46,444 bases of DNA. Origin: an uncultured Prevotellaceae bacterium (GTDB lineage Bacteria; Bacteroidota; Bacteroidia; Bacteroidales; Bacteroidaceae). Positions 8,390 through 17,292 of this stretch are shown piece by piece. Where the stretch lies: the NCBI GenBank assembly GCA_902764705.1, contig CACWWZ010000021.1, forward strand, positions 1 to 46,444, written 5' to 3'. The position numbers were made by a program, and so were the translations under genes. Position 1 is the first letter of the stretch. Every line of letters begins with the position of its first letter. A model generated the notes under the pieces. The model was not told where the DNA came from and made no database searches. It saw nothing but the letters and a program-made list of their open reading frames with translations.

Positions 8390-9511
8390 TTAATCTTCAT
8401 CAGTAACAGGGAATTCCATCAGGTAAGCCTTGATGAAATCGTCGATTTTGCCATCCATGACACCATCGACATCGGAGGTCTGGTAGTTGGTGCGGTGGTC
8501 TTTGACACGACGGTCGTCGAAGACATAAGAACGAATCTGACTACCCCACTCGATCTTCTTCTTGCCAGCCTCAATCTTCGCTTGAGCTTCCAGGCGTTTC
8601 TGCATGGCGCGGTCGTAGAGCTGGGAGCGCAACAGAGCCATTGCACGCTCCTTGTTCTTGGGCTGGTCACGGGTTTCGGTATTCTCGATGAGGATTTCCT
8701 CTTCTTCTCCCGTATCGGGGTCGGTATACCAGTAGCGCAGACGAACACCCGACTCCACCTTGTTGACGTTCTGGCCTCCGGCACCAGAACTGCGGAAGGT
8801 GTCCCACGACAGCTTGGCGGGATCAACATACACCTCGATGGTGTCGTCGACCAGCGGAGAAACAAAGACAGAAGCAAAGGACGTCATACGCTTACCCTGG
8901 GCATTATAGGGTGACACACGCACCAAGCGATGGACACCGTTCTCGCTCTTCAGGTAACCGTAGGCAAACTCACCGCCCTCAATCTGCATGGTGACACTCT
9001 TGATGCCCGCCTCATCGCCGTCCTGCAAGTTGGCAATAGACACCTTATAGTCGTGTGCCTCAGCCCAGCGCTGATACATACGCATCAGCATCTGTGCCCA
9101 GTCCTGAGCCTCAGTACCGCCGGCGCCAGAATTGATCTTCAACACGGCATCCATGGGGTCCTCTTTCTGGCGGAGCATGTTTTTCAACTCCAAGTCTTCT
9201 ATCAAGCTGATAGCGGCTTGATAGTTATGGTCGACCTCCGCTTCAGTCACCATTTCCTCCTTATAGAAGTCGAAGGCCAGCTGGAGCTCGTCGGCAGCGG
9301 TACGCACCGCCTGATATCCGTCGAGCCATTTCTTGATGGCTTTCACTTTCTTCATCTGTTCCTCAGCACGCTTTTGGTCTTCCCAGAAATCAGGAGCCTG
9401 CGTACGTAGATCCTCCTCCTCGTACTCCATTTGCTTCTGGTCTATCTTCAGGTAGTGCTTCAGCTTCTCAGCACGGTCCAAAACATCTTTCAGTTGATCT
9501 TGTGTAATCAT
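8390..9511 (-). CDS. prfB: Peptide chain release factor 2 (RF2)
   Basis: The 373-residue protein contains the universal GGQ motif (245-247 within SSGAGGQNVNKVES), which triggers peptidyl-tRNA hydrolysis. The upstream coiled domain LRTQAPDFWEDQKRAEEQMKK is typical of RF2. It terminates translation at UGA and UAA codons in the cytoplasm. The frame is continuous from ATG, with no in-frame TGA near codon 25, so the autoregulatory +1 frameshift found in E. coli prfB is absent. The stop-codon discriminator, SPF in E. coli RF2, appears here as SPY (200-202, in VRVSPYNAQGK). The gene starts 9 bp after the acyl-CoA synthetase stop, indicating co-transcription. Confidence 0.97.
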   Translation of the reverse strand: MITQDQLKDVLDRAEKLKHYLKIDQKQMEYEEEDLRTQAPDFWEDQKRAEEQMKKVKAIKKWLDGYQAVRTAADELQLAFDFYKEEMVTEAEVDHNYQAAISLIEDLELKNMLRQKEDPMDAVLKINSGAGGTEAQDWAQMLMRMYQRWAEAHDYKVSIANLQDGDEAGIKSVTMQIEGGEFAYGYLKSENGVHRLVRVSPYNAQGKRMTSFASVFVSPLVDDTIEVYVDPAKLSWDTFRSSGAGGQNVNKVESGVRLRYWYTDPDTGEEEEILIENTETRDQPKNKERAMALLRSQLYDRAMQKRLEAQAKIEAGKKKIEWGSQIRSYVFDDRRVKDHRTNYQTSDVDGVMDGKIDDFIKAYLMEFPVTDED

Positions 9512-9520
9512 ACTTGTTCT

Positions 9521-11335
9521 TTATTCAGCATACATTGCATCAATTTCCGCCTTATAGTTTTCATTCAGTACGCGGCGGCGGATTTTGAGCGTATTGGTCA
9601 GTTCTCCCTTTTCCATGGAGAGGTGATGCGGCAGCAGGGTGAAACGCTTCACCTGTTCGTAATGTGCCAGTTGCTGCTGGAGGGTGTCGATACGCTCCTT
9701 CATCATCTGGATGATCTCCGGATTGGCACAAAGCTCTTCACGGGTGCTAAAGGCGATATGATGGTCGCGGGCATACTCCTCGAGTAGCGGGTAAACGGGG
9801 ATGATAAGTGCCGAGACGAATTTGCGTTCGTCGGCAATGACTGCAATCTGATCGATATATTTGTCGACCAACAGCTTCGACTCAATCATCTGGGGTGCGA
9901 TATACTTACCATTCGAAGTCTTGAAAAGGTCCTTGATGCGCTCGGTCAGGAACAGCTCACCATCCTTCAGATAGCCAGCATCTCCCGTACGGAAATAGCC
10001 ATCCTCAGTAAAAGCCTGCTTTGTCAGGTCCTCACGATTGTAATAACCAATGGTAATCGTCGGGCCCTTCAACAGAATTTCGCCTTCCTCACTGACCTTA
10101 ATGTCGATACCCTCGATGGGAATTCCTACCGATCCGACGGTGTAGGGCTCTCCCAAGTGGTTGCACGACACAGTAGCCAACGACTCTGTCAGACCATAGC
10201 CCACCACCATGTTGATGCCGATGGAATGGACGAATTCTTCGACATAAGCCGATACGGCAGCACCTGCCGTAGGGAAGAAATGGGCATTTTCCAGACCCAG
10301 TTCCTTACGAACCAACGAGAAGACGGTACGGTTCAACATCTCATATTCCAAATGGAGTGCCACAGGGGGTTTCTTACCCTTGCTGAGATACTCGATGTTA
10401 TGTCGACGACCTACGCTCAGTGCATGGAGAAACAACTTTCGTTTGGCCACGTTGGCCTTGTCAATCTGTTCCTGAACACCCATATAAACTTTCTCCCAGA
10501 AACGGGGAACGGCAGACATACAGGTGGGGTGCGTATCACGCATGGACTGCTGTACATCCTGAGGATGGGTATTAACGATCATACGTGCTCCGGCATACAG
10601 ACACAGAATGGCCCAACCACGTTCGAAGATATGCGTGTAGGGCAGGAAATTCATAATACGGTCATTCTCGTTTACCGGCACGCACTTGGCATTGGCCACA
10701 ATAGCGGCATTGAACTGTCCGTGCGTAAGGATAACGCCCTTAGAATCGCCTGTCGTACCACTGGTATAGAGAATGTTGGCAATATCATCGAAGGAGGCTT
10801 CCTGTTGAAGCTTATCCACTTCCGTCTGACGAGGAAGATTCTCTCCCAATTTCAGGAAGTCGCTGAAATAGACGGCATTAGGATCGTGGGTAGAGATGTG
10901 CACCATGGGGTCGAAGACGATGATACGCTCCAAGGTAGGACACAGCGAGAAGATGCGACGAGCCTTGTCATACTGGTCCTGTTCACCGACAAAGAGATAG
11001 CGAATCTTGGCGTCGTTGACCATAAACTGAATCTGTTGCTCCGAACTGGTGGCATAGAAGGGGATAGTGACAGCACGGATACCCCATGCACCGAAATCAC
11101 ACTCGATATACTGAACTGAATTCTGCGAGAAAATACCGATGTTCTCCTGTACCTTCACACCAAGGTTCAGCAAGGCATTTGACACCTGCTTGACGGTCTG
11201 TGACACCTGATTCCAGGACAATGACTTCCACTCCTTGCCTCCGAAATCCTGATAAATCAACATCTCGCGGTCACCATACTTTTTTGCCTGTTCGTGCACC
11301 AGCACTGACATGTGAAAATTCGTCTGCATAAACAT
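9521..11335 (-). CDS. Long-chain acyl-CoA synthetase (AMP-forming)
   Basis: The 604-residue protein has the AMP-binding signature ILYTSGTTGDSKGVILTH (about 187-204), the adenylation motif VVGYGLTES, and the C-terminal GYFRTGDAGYLKDGELFLTER and KYIAPQMIE segments. These are standard for FadD-like ligases, which activate fatty acids to acyl-CoA through acyl-adenylates at the inner face of the membrane. The length is normal for the bacterial long-chain family. No signal peptide is present. A -7-like box TACCTTTG (11363-11356) lies 20 bp upstream and would drive this gene, prfB, the small membrane protein and the CYTH gene. Exact chain-length preference is not predictable. Confidence 0.93.
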   Translation of the reverse strand: MFMQTNFHMSVLVHEQAKKYGDREMLIYQDFGGKEWKSLSWNQVSQTVKQVSNALLNLGVKVQENIGIFSQNSVQYIECDFGAWGIRAVTIPFYATSSEQQIQFMVNDAKIRYLFVGEQDQYDKARRIFSLCPTLERIIVFDPMVHISTHDPNAVYFSDFLKLGENLPRQTEVDKLQQEASFDDIANILYTSGTTGDSKGVILTHGQFNAAIVANAKCVPVNENDRIMNFLPYTHIFERGWAILCLYAGARMIVNTHPQDVQQSMRDTHPTCMSAVPRFWEKVYMGVQEQIDKANVAKRKLFLHALSVGRRHNIEYLSKGKKPPVALHLEYEMLNRTVFSLVRKELGLENAHFFPTAGAAVSAYVEEFVHSIGINMVVGYGLTESLATVSCNHLGEPYTVGSVGIPIEGIDIKVSEEGEILLKGPTITIGYYNREDLTKQAFTEDGYFRTGDAGYLKDGELFLTERIKDLFKTSNGKYIAPQMIESKLLVDKYIDQIAVIADERKFVSALIIPVYPLLEEYARDHHIAFSTREELCANPEIIQMMKERIDTLQQQLAHYEQVKRFTLLPHHLSMEKGELTNTLKIRRRVLNENYKAEIDAMYAE

Positions 11336-11355
11336 CTCATGTTTTAAATTACCTG

Positions 11356-11363
11356 CAAAGGTA
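11356..11363 (-). promoter_or_regulatory. -7 promoter box for the acyl-CoA synthetase/prfB operon
   Basis: TACCTTTG on the minus strand matches TAnnTTTG and lies 20 bp before the ATG at 11335. No convincing TTTG is seen 19-20 bp upstream. Confidence 0.5.
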
Positions 11364-11374
11364 ATAAAAAAATT

Positions 11375-11402
11375 AGAAATGAGAAATGAGAAATGAGAAA
11401 TT
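11375..11402. repeat. 7-bp satellite, four units, between divergent genes
   Basis: Four head-to-tail units of AGAAATG (last unit AGAAATT) lie between the divergent acyl-CoA synthetase and argE promoters. The array belongs to the same class of 7-8 bp intergenic satellites seen many times further right in the window. A related, more degraded stretch lies at 17202-17230 upstream of dut. Confidence 0.65.
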
Positions 11403-11407
11403 ATTCG

Positions 11408-11415
11408 TAATTTTG
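11408..11415 (+). promoter_or_regulatory. -7 promoter box of argE
   Basis: TAATTTTG matches TAnnTTTG and ends 18 bp before the chosen ATG at 11434. The usual -33 position falls inside the 7-bp satellite and has no TTTG. Confidence 0.5.
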
Positions 11416-11433
11416 TGGCAAAATTACAATATT

Positions 11434-12483
11434 ATGGAAATTTATCAATACACTACCGAAGCCGTTGAGTTGCTTAAGAGACTGATTGCAACACCATCTA
11501 TAAGCCGCGAAGAAAGTGCCGCAGCAGATATTTTGGCCGATTTCATCGAGAAATGCGGTCTTCCTGCAAAGCGCATCGGTAACAACATTTTGGTCTGCGA
11601 GACACTGGATCCAGAAAAGCCGACACTGCTATTGAACGCCCACATTGACACCGTGAAACCTGTAAGCACCTGGACTCGCGACCCATTTTCTCCTACGGTA
11701 GAGGGTGACCGGTTGTATGGTTTGGGAGCCAATGACTGTGGAGGAGGACTGGTGAGCCTGTTACAGGTGTACCGATTGTTGCGTGGCAAAACCACGCCAT
11801 ACAATCTGGTGTATCTGGCGTCGTGCGAAGAGGAAGTGAGCGGTGCAGGCGGTTTTTCGTTGGCCCTGCCAGAACTGCCCAAGATTGACGTAGCCATTGT
11901 GGGTGAGCCAACAGGTATGCACCCCGCCATTGCCGAGAAAGGACTGATGGTCATCGATGGAGTGGCCTACGGCAAGAGCGGTCATGCTGCCCGAGAGGAA
12001 GGCGTCAACGCCATCTACGAAGCATTGGACGATCTCGTATGGCTCCGTGACTACCGTTTTAAGAAGAAGAGCATGCTGTTAGGGTATACAAAGATGACCG
12101 TAACGGTATTGAACAGCGGTACACAGCATAATGTCGTACCCGACGAATGTCATTTTGTGATTGACGTACGAACCAATGAATACTATCAGAACGAATACCT
12201 GTTCGCCTTCCTACAGAAGCACATGAAGAAGTGTGAGTTGAAGGCCCGTTCGTTCCGGTTGTCATCCTCGCACATCCCCGTCGGGCACCCACTCGTGCAG
12301 AAAAGCATGAAGATGGGTTTGGTACCCTTCGGATCGCCTACGCTGAGCGACCAGGCTCTGATGCCGTTCCCCTCGATGAAACTGGGGCCCGGCGACAGTG
12401 CCCGCAGTCATACCGCTAATGAGTTTATCTGTATCAGCGAGATAGAAAAGGCGATTGAAACTTATGTTACATTGATAAATTAG
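11434..12483 (+). CDS. argE: M20-family deacylase, acetyl/succinylornithine deacetylase type (ArgE)
   Basis: I chose the ATG at 11434 (MEIYQYTTEAVELLKRL, 349 residues). An upstream in-frame ATG lies inside the satellite repeat and would place the promoter box in the coding region. M20 metal and catalytic motifs are all visible: NAHIDTV, LYGLGANDCGGG, ASCEEEVSG, VGEPTGMHPAIAEKG, and the late SARSHTANEF histidine. The dimerisation-domain signature SGHAAR is present. The overall pattern closely follows Bacteroides ArgE, which removes the acyl group from N-acyl-ornithine in arginine biosynthesis; Bacteroides uses succinylated intermediates. A general M20 peptidase is the alternative. It converges on envC, with only 3 bp between the stops. 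Confidence 0.85.
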   Translation: MEIYQYTTEAVELLKRLIATPSISREESAAADILADFIEKCGLPAKRIGNNILVCETLDPEKPTLLLNAHIDTVKPVSTWTRDPFSPTVEGDRLYGLGANDCGGGLVSLLQVYRLLRGKTTPYNLVYLASCEEEVSGAGGFSLALPELPKIDVAIVGEPTGMHPAIAEKGLMVIDGVAYGKSGHAAREEGVNAIYEALDDLVWLRDYRFKKKSMLLGYTKMTVTVLNSGTQHNVVPDECHFVIDVRTNEYYQNEYLFAFLQKHMKKCELKARSFRLSSSHIPVGHPLVQKSMKMGLVPFGSPTLSDQALMPFPSMKLGPGDSARSHTANEFICISEIEKAIETYVTLIN

Positions 12484-12486
12484 GAA

Positions 12487-14121
12487 TTATCTTCCCAGCC
12501 AGGATTCCGGATTCAGCTTGGTCGTCTCGCGGCGAAGCTGGAACTGTAGGATATTGTCCTGTCCTACTCGTCCTAAAGCCTGGCGTGTCGATACCTTCTG
12601 ACCACGATGTACGTTGACGCTGGCAAGGTTACAGTAAACAGAGATATAACTACCATGACGTACCATCACCACCATTGATCCCCCGAAACTGAACACTGCA
12701 CTAACCTCGCCATCGAAGATGCTACGGGCCTGGGCTCCAGCCTCACCACGGATATTGACACCCTTATTGTCGAGTGTTACTCCATGCAGACCCTCCACAT
12801 TGTACTGTCCATAGTGACTGACGATACGATAAGGTCCTGTAATAGGAATAGGCAGGCGTCCGCGGTTGCTCTCGAAATTTCCGCTGATACGCATATCCTC
12901 AGTAGGCATGTTCAGAACTTCGTCAGCCTCCTTACGGGCAGAGGCAACGGCTTTGGCATGTTCACGATTCTCGGCCTCTGCTTTGCGCTCGGTCTCCTGG
13001 CGCTGCTTTTCAGCCTCACGGGCCCTGCGCTCAGCAGCTTCACGTTCTTGCTTGTTCTTGGCAGCCTGAGCCTCACGCTTGGCTTTTTCCTCCTTAGCCT
13101 TGGCTTCAGCAATACGACGGGCATTCTCGCGGGCAGCAGCCTCAGCAGCAGCTTTCTTCCGAGCCAGTTCAGCAGCACGTTTTTTCGCTGCCTCAGCCTC
13201 GGCACGACGCTTGGCCTCAGCAGCGGCACGAGCCTTTTGACGCGCCACCTCCTCGGCTATCAAACGGTCAATCTGTGCATTCAAGGCTGCATCTTTCTTC
13301 TTCTGCTGAGCAATGATGTTCTGAATGGTCTTTTGCTCCTTCTTGAGCGTATTAACTACATTCTGCTGTTCCGTCTGCTTGCCTTCCAGTGAACGACGTT
13401 CCTGTTCTCCTTTGGTCAACAGTTCACGCTTATGCTCCTGAGCTATGTTCAGCGACAGGAACTTCAGGTTGACCTCCTCCTGTTTCTCCTTCACCTCTTC
13501 ACCCTGTGCCCGTTGGTAATTGGCATACTCACGCATAAAACGCATACGACGGAACATCTGGACAAGGTTGTCGGCACTAAAGATGAACATCATTTGACTC
13601 TGTACGGAACGGTTGCGGTGCATATAACGCATCGACTTGACATAATTGGCCTTGCGCTCGTTCAACTGGTCCTGCAACTGTTCCAACTGGGTCATCAGCA
13701 TCTCTATCTCCACATCAAGATGAGAGATGTCCTTACGAATGGTATCAATCGTGCGACGCTTGCCTTCAATCTCGGTATTGAGTACCATCAGATTCTGAAG
13801 GCGTTTCTTGACATCCCTCTCGTTGTTACGGAGAAGGGTTTCCTGTTTCTTGATCTCCTGCTGAATCTGCTGTCGCTGGTTCTGCAAGGAGTTCACAGTA
13901 GGCTGAGAGGACGTGCCGGCTTTCCCGGACTTTCCGGATTTACCAGACTTACCAGATTTACCAGACTTACCAGATTTTCCGGACTTTCCGGAAGATCCAG
14001 ACTTTTTTGTTTGGGTCACGGCAGTCTTCTTCGCCGCTGGCTTCTTAGTTGCACTCTTTTTTTGTGCATAAGGAGCCAGTGTAAAGACTAGCAACAGGAA
14101 TATGACACCTATTCGCTTCAT
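12487..14121 (-). CDS. EnvC-like murein hydrolase activator with degenerate LytM (M23) domain
   Basis: A signal peptide (MKRIGVIFLLLVFTLAPYAQ) precedes a basic low-complexity region with seven GKS repeats and one GKA (about 45-68). A long coiled-coil region (about 75-290) and an alanine/lysine/glutamate-rich helix (about 290-395) follow. The C-terminal LytM/M23 domain (about 415-544) lacks the metal ligands. Where active enzymes have HxGxD, YAHL and LHFE motifs, this protein shows NKGVNI, VYCNL and LQFQLR. That pattern fits EnvC/NlpD-type proteins, which do not cut peptidoglycan but activate amidases at division. It is the last gene of the dut-TPR-DUF4292 operon, 9 bp behind DUF4292. Confidence 0.88.
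   Translation of the reverse strand: MKRIGVIFLLLVFTLAPYAQKKSATKKPAAKKTAVTQTKKSGSSGKSGKSGKSGKSGKSGKSGKSGKAGTSSQPTVNSLQNQRQQIQQEIKKQETLLRNNERDVKKRLQNLMVLNTEIEGKRRTIDTIRKDISHLDVEIEMLMTQLEQLQDQLNERKANYVKSMRYMHRNRSVQSQMMFIFSADNLVQMFRRMRFMREYANYQRAQGEEVKEKQEEVNLKFLSLNIAQEHKRELLTKGEQERRSLEGKQTEQQNVVNTLKKEQKTIQNIIAQQKKKDAALNAQIDRLIAEEVARQKARAAAEAKRRAEAEAAKKRAAELARKKAAAEAAARENARRIAEAKAKEEKAKREAQAAKNKQEREAAERRAREAEKQRQETERKAEAENREHAKAVASARKEADEVLNMPTEDMRISGNFESNRGRLPIPITGPYRIVSHYGQYNVEGLHGVTLDNKGVNIRGEAGAQARSIFDGEVSAVFSFGGSMVVMVRHGSYISVYCNLASVNVHRGQKVSTRQALGRVGQDNILQFQLRRETTKLNPESWLGR
13918..13989 (-). repeat. 9-bp coding repeat encoding (Gly-Lys-Ser)n in the EnvC-like protein
   Basis: Eight consecutive 9-bp units encode GKS seven times and GKA once. 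Neighbouring units differ only at silent positions (for example GGTAAGTCT and GGTAAATCT), as expected for an array that expands and contracts in frame. Confidence 0.75.
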
Positions 14122-14130
14122 CCAAAAGAA

Positions 14131-14988
14131 TTAGAGAGACATAAAGCGCTGGAGAATTTCCTCGATGGAAACCTGGCGATACTTGCTCGATACTTCCGTA
14201 CGGGTTTCCCAGTTCTCTTCAGCTCCTATGTAATTGAGCGTCATTCCCAATTTCACCTCCTTCTCGGGAGTGGTGAAGGAAATCTTGTGCTCCATGGGGA
14301 AATACTTACGACCATTCTGCTGGAAGTCCTCGTAATCCCAATTCAACTGATAGTTACCGCGGAACCTGTCATTATACATGATATTGGCCATCTTGACGCG
14401 GTGGTTGGCTTTTTCAGCTAACCAACGGTACGACAACTTGCCGTTCTCCATAGAGATAATGGCATCCTCAGGACCAATCTCTGCGCTGAAAGTCTTAAGT
14501 CCCTCGTCGGTCACTTTCATCTTACCAGGCTGGAAGAGTTCGTTCCAGAACAAGGACTGCAGCACATAGAAATCAATCTGATTGTTACGCAGGAAGTCCA
14601 ACTGAGCATAAGAAGCCTTCAAATAGAGTTTGTTGATGCGATCCATGATGAGGACATACTCCTTGGTGAACTCCAGGCGTCCTGCCTCTACAAAGCCAAA
14701 GGCCATAAGCTGCAGACGGATCACGTCATCACGCTTCATCTTCAGATTACCTGTGAGCGTCATCTCACGGGCTCCCACTTCAACACTGAACTTCACCTTT
14801 GAAGTGATGAAGCGAGCATACTGGGCATTGTCATTCACTTTCTGCAAGAAGGCTTGCTTCTGCAGTGTGTCAGGACTGACCACTGCGGGAGTCTCCTTGA
14901 CAGCCTTACGATGTGTGCCGCAGGAGGCTACGGCGAGCGTCAACGGAAGTGCCAGTGCGGCAATCTTCAAAATGCGTACTGTTTTCAT
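14131..14988 (-). CDS. DUF4292 lipoprotein
   Basis: This 285-residue protein has a lipoprotein signal ending in VASC, followed by GTHRKAVK. It lacks the acidic surface-export stretch, so it probably faces the periplasm. The body is beta-rich with an LolB/LppX-like look: VKFSVEVGAREMTLTGNLKMKRDDVIRL, then EYVLIMDRINKLYLKA. That matches the DUF4292 family of Bacteroidetes envelope lipoproteins. Its start overlaps the upstream TPR gene's stop by 4 bp and the EnvC-like gene follows after 9 bp. The conserved neighbourhood suggests a role in outer-membrane or peptidoglycan maintenance; the activity is unknown. Confidence 0.85.
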   Translation of the reverse strand: MKTVRILKIAALALPLTLAVASCGTHRKAVKETPAVVSPDTLQKQAFLQKVNDNAQYARFITSKVKFSVEVGAREMTLTGNLKMKRDDVIRLQLMAFGFVEAGRLEFTKEYVLIMDRINKLYLKASYAQLDFLRNNQIDFYVLQSLFWNELFQPGKMKVTDEGLKTFSAEIGPEDAIISMENGKLSYRWLAEKANHRVKMANIMYNDRFRGNYQLNWDYEDFQQNGRKYFPMEHKISFTTPEKEVKLGMTLNYIGAEENWETRTEVSSKYRQVSIEEILQRFMSL

Positions 14989-16715
14989 TCTTTTAGGTAT
15001 TTTTTATGTTTTATCTTTCTTATAAGTACTTGCCGGCGGTCACCCTTGATCTCTGACTTCTCGGAAGTCCTGTCGAGGGCCTGTTGCCAAAGGGTGACGG
15101 CTTTTTCCTTATCTCCACAATGATAGTAAATGTCGCCAGCATGTTCCAGCATGACTGCCGACGTATCGGAGTCGCACTGCATGGTCTGGTCGATATAGAT
15201 CTTGGCCTCGCTGTAACGCTGCTGCATGAAGAGAATCCATGCATAGGTGTCAAGAAACGTCGCGTTCTTGGGTTCAGCCTTGATGGTGCGATACGACATC
15301 TGCTCAGCTTTGGACAGGTTTTGCCCCAACTCGCTGAGATAGTAGGCATAGTTGTTCAGGCAACCGATATTGTCTTCTTTCCATACCAGACAGGAGTCGT
15401 AGGCAGCAAAGGCCTCACGATCCATGCCTTTTTGATGCATGATATCGCCCATGACAGCATAAAAATCACTGACAATGGCAGGGTCGCTTTGGTCGGTGAT
15501 AACATCAATACCGTTTTGGAAAGCGTTCAGCGCATTGTCTAACTGGTCCTTCTGATAGTAGGCAATGCCCTGATAATAGTAGAATGCCATTTCGTCAGGA
15601 TTATACTGACGGGCATCCCGGCAAAGGGCGATGACGCGGTCGCGATCCTCGGCCTGCCAGGCATAACTCACCAACTGCAAACGGGCAGCGGCATTATCTG
15701 GGGCAATCTCCAAAGCTTGTTCCAAGACGACCTTGATGCTATCCCGTGGCATCTTCTTCAGATTCATGTAGGTAGCACAAAACAGCGCCATATCAGCATC
15801 CTGCTGTGGCATCTGAAGGATACGGTGGAATAATCGCAGTACCCGAGTGGAATCTCCTCCCGACTGCTCACTCTCGCCTATCAACTGACGCAAAAGCGTC
15901 ACGCGGTCTTCCTGGGTAGAATTCTTGTTAAGTAGCACTCGCTCCCTGTAAACCTCCGTTTGTGCAGAATCCTTTTGGTCATAATAGTAGGCCAGCAAGC
16001 CCATCAGTGCACTACGGTTGTCCGGTTCCTGGCGAAGGATTTTCTCATAGATTTGAACAGCCTGCTTTTGTTGACCATTCTGATAGAGTGTGTTGGCATA
16101 GAGACAGTGGTAGTTCAAGTCGTTAGGATACTGATCAGCCAACTGTTTCATCTCACTGATTGCCGACTTCTTGTCGCCCTTCTGTGTATACAGCTGACTC
16201 TTGGCATACGACAGACGCTCACTCTTGCCTTCTGCGATTTCCAATCTGCCCAAAGCCTGAATGGCATGGTCGTAGTCCTCCAGTTGCTCGTAAAGCTGAA
16301 TGAGTATTCCCAAAACATCAGTCCGGCTGTGATTTACTTCATAAAGACGCTCCAACACCTCTGCCGCCTCCGCATACTGTCGCTGCGAGATATATGTCTC
16401 ACCCAAGGTTTCCAGATAAGTAGCATTTTCTGGCTCCAGCGAAGAGGCTCTCTGTATGCAATAGAGATGGCGATCCTTATCTTTCAGTGCCCGATAATAC
16501 TGTGCCAAATAATAGTAAGCCTCAGAGCGGGTGGAATCGAGTTCCACACAATGAGACAGTAAATCAAATGCCGCATCATTGTTGCCCTTCTCACGCTGGC
16601 AGATGGCGTCTAGGAAAAAAGCATTATAGCGACGGCTCTCGTCTGCATCGTCAGCCATCATTGGCAAACAGACCAGTGCCGTCAACAAAAACAATATGTA
16701 TCTCTGCCTCTTCAC
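14985..16715 (-). CDS. Periplasmic tetratricopeptide-repeat protein
   Basis: A signal peptide ends at MMADDADES, so the 576-residue protein is exported. The rest is almost entirely TPR helices, for example [59 protein letters not shown] and [26 protein letters not shown] arrays are protein-binding scaffolds. The gene overlaps dut upstream and DUF4292 downstream by 4 bp each, so the proteins are translationally coupled. This suggests it works with the DUF4292 lipoprotein and the EnvC-like activator at the envelope. The partner is inferred from gene order. Confidence 0.87.
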   Translation of the reverse strand: MKRQRYILFLLTALVCLPMMADDADESRRYNAFFLDAICQREKGNNDAAFDLLSHCVELDSTRSEAYYYLAQYYRALKDKDRHLYCIQRASSLEPENATYLETLGETYISQRQYAEAAEVLERLYEVNHSRTDVLGILIQLYEQLEDYDHAIQALGRLEIAEGKSERLSYAKSQLYTQKGDKKSAISEMKQLADQYPNDLNYHCLYANTLYQNGQQKQAVQIYEKILRQEPDNRSALMGLLAYYYDQKDSAQTEVYRERVLLNKNSTQEDRVTLLRQLIGESEQSGGDSTRVLRLFHRILQMPQQDADMALFCATYMNLKKMPRDSIKVVLEQALEIAPDNAAARLQLVSYAWQAEDRDRVIALCRDARQYNPDEMAFYYYQGIAYYQKDQLDNALNAFQNGIDVITDQSDPAIVSDFYAVMGDIMHQKGMDREAFAAYDSCLVWKEDNIGCLNNYAYYLSELGQNLSKAEQMSYRTIKAEPKNATFLDTYAWILFMQQRYSEAKIYIDQTMQCDSDTSAVMLEHAGDIYYHCGDKEKAVTLWQQALDRTSEKSEIKGDRRQVLIRKIKHKKYLKE

Positions 16716-17149
16716 TTTACACCAGTATGACCATAGCCACCTGCACCACGCTCAGTTTCATCGAGTTCTTCCACCACAACCAGTTCACCTTGCTCGTGAC
16801 GGGCAATAACCATTTGGGCAATACGCTCACCGTCGTTCACCACAAAGTCCTGTTGTGACAGATTAATCAGGACCACACCGACTTCTCCCCGATAGTCTGC
16901 GTCTATTGTACCTGGGGTATTCAGTACGGTGATACCATGCTTCAGAGCCAATCCGCTACGCGGGCGCACCTGAGCCTCATATCCCTCCGGCAATGCAATA
17001 TGCAGACCTGTTGGAATCAGCCTGCGCTCTAAGGGATGCAAAGTCACAGGTTCCTCCAGATTTGCCCGCAAGTCCATACCCGCACTTTGGGACGTGGCAT
17101 AGGCAGGCAACTGCTGGTGCCCGCGGTTCACAACCTTCACTGTAATCAT
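16712..17149 (-). CDS. dut: Deoxyuridine 5'-triphosphate nucleotidohydrolase (dUTPase)
   Basis: All five trimeric dUTPase motifs are present in order in 145 residues: [40 protein letters not shown] and [10 protein letters not shown]. The enzyme hydrolyses dUTP to dUMP and pyrophosphate, keeping uracil out of DNA and supplying dUMP for thymidylate. The length is typical. The stop overlaps the start of the TPR gene by 4 bp, making this the first gene of a four-gene operon otherwise devoted to the envelope. A -7 box TACCTTTG (17191-17184) lies 34 bp upstream. Confidence 0.97.
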   Translation of the reverse strand: MITVKVVNRGHQQLPAYATSQSAGMDLRANLEEPVTLHPLERRLIPTGLHIALPEGYEAQVRPRSGLALKHGITVLNTPGTIDADYRGEVGVVLINLSQQDFVVNDGERIAQMVIARHEQGELVVVEELDETERGAGGYGHTGVK

Positions 17150-17183
17150 CTTCTAAGAAACGTTTCTTACATTAATCGATGTG

Positions 17184-17191
17184 CAAAGGTA
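17184..17191 (-). promoter_or_regulatory. -7 promoter box of the dut operon
   Basis: TACCTTTG on the minus strand matches TAnnTTTG, 34 bp before the dut ATG. The same eight bases precede three other transcription units in this window. The 143-bp spacer otherwise holds only a degraded satellite. Confidence 0.5.
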
Positions 17192-17292
17192 GTGATTTTA
17201 AATGAGAAATGAGGAATTAGAAACGGGAAATGGCCTTGCCTTGTTGTTTTTTAACATTTCTTTATTCCTCACTCCCCATTTCATGACTTTTA

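Noticed and set aside
9430-9511. Possible programmed frameshift in prfB
   Set aside because: The frame is continuous from ATG through the usual frameshift position. No CTTTGA-like slippery stop is present.
10157-11119. 320-codon plus-strand frame
   Set aside because: It is antisense to the acyl-CoA synthetase, whose motifs are certain. The composition is a mirror of that gene and no domain is recognisable.
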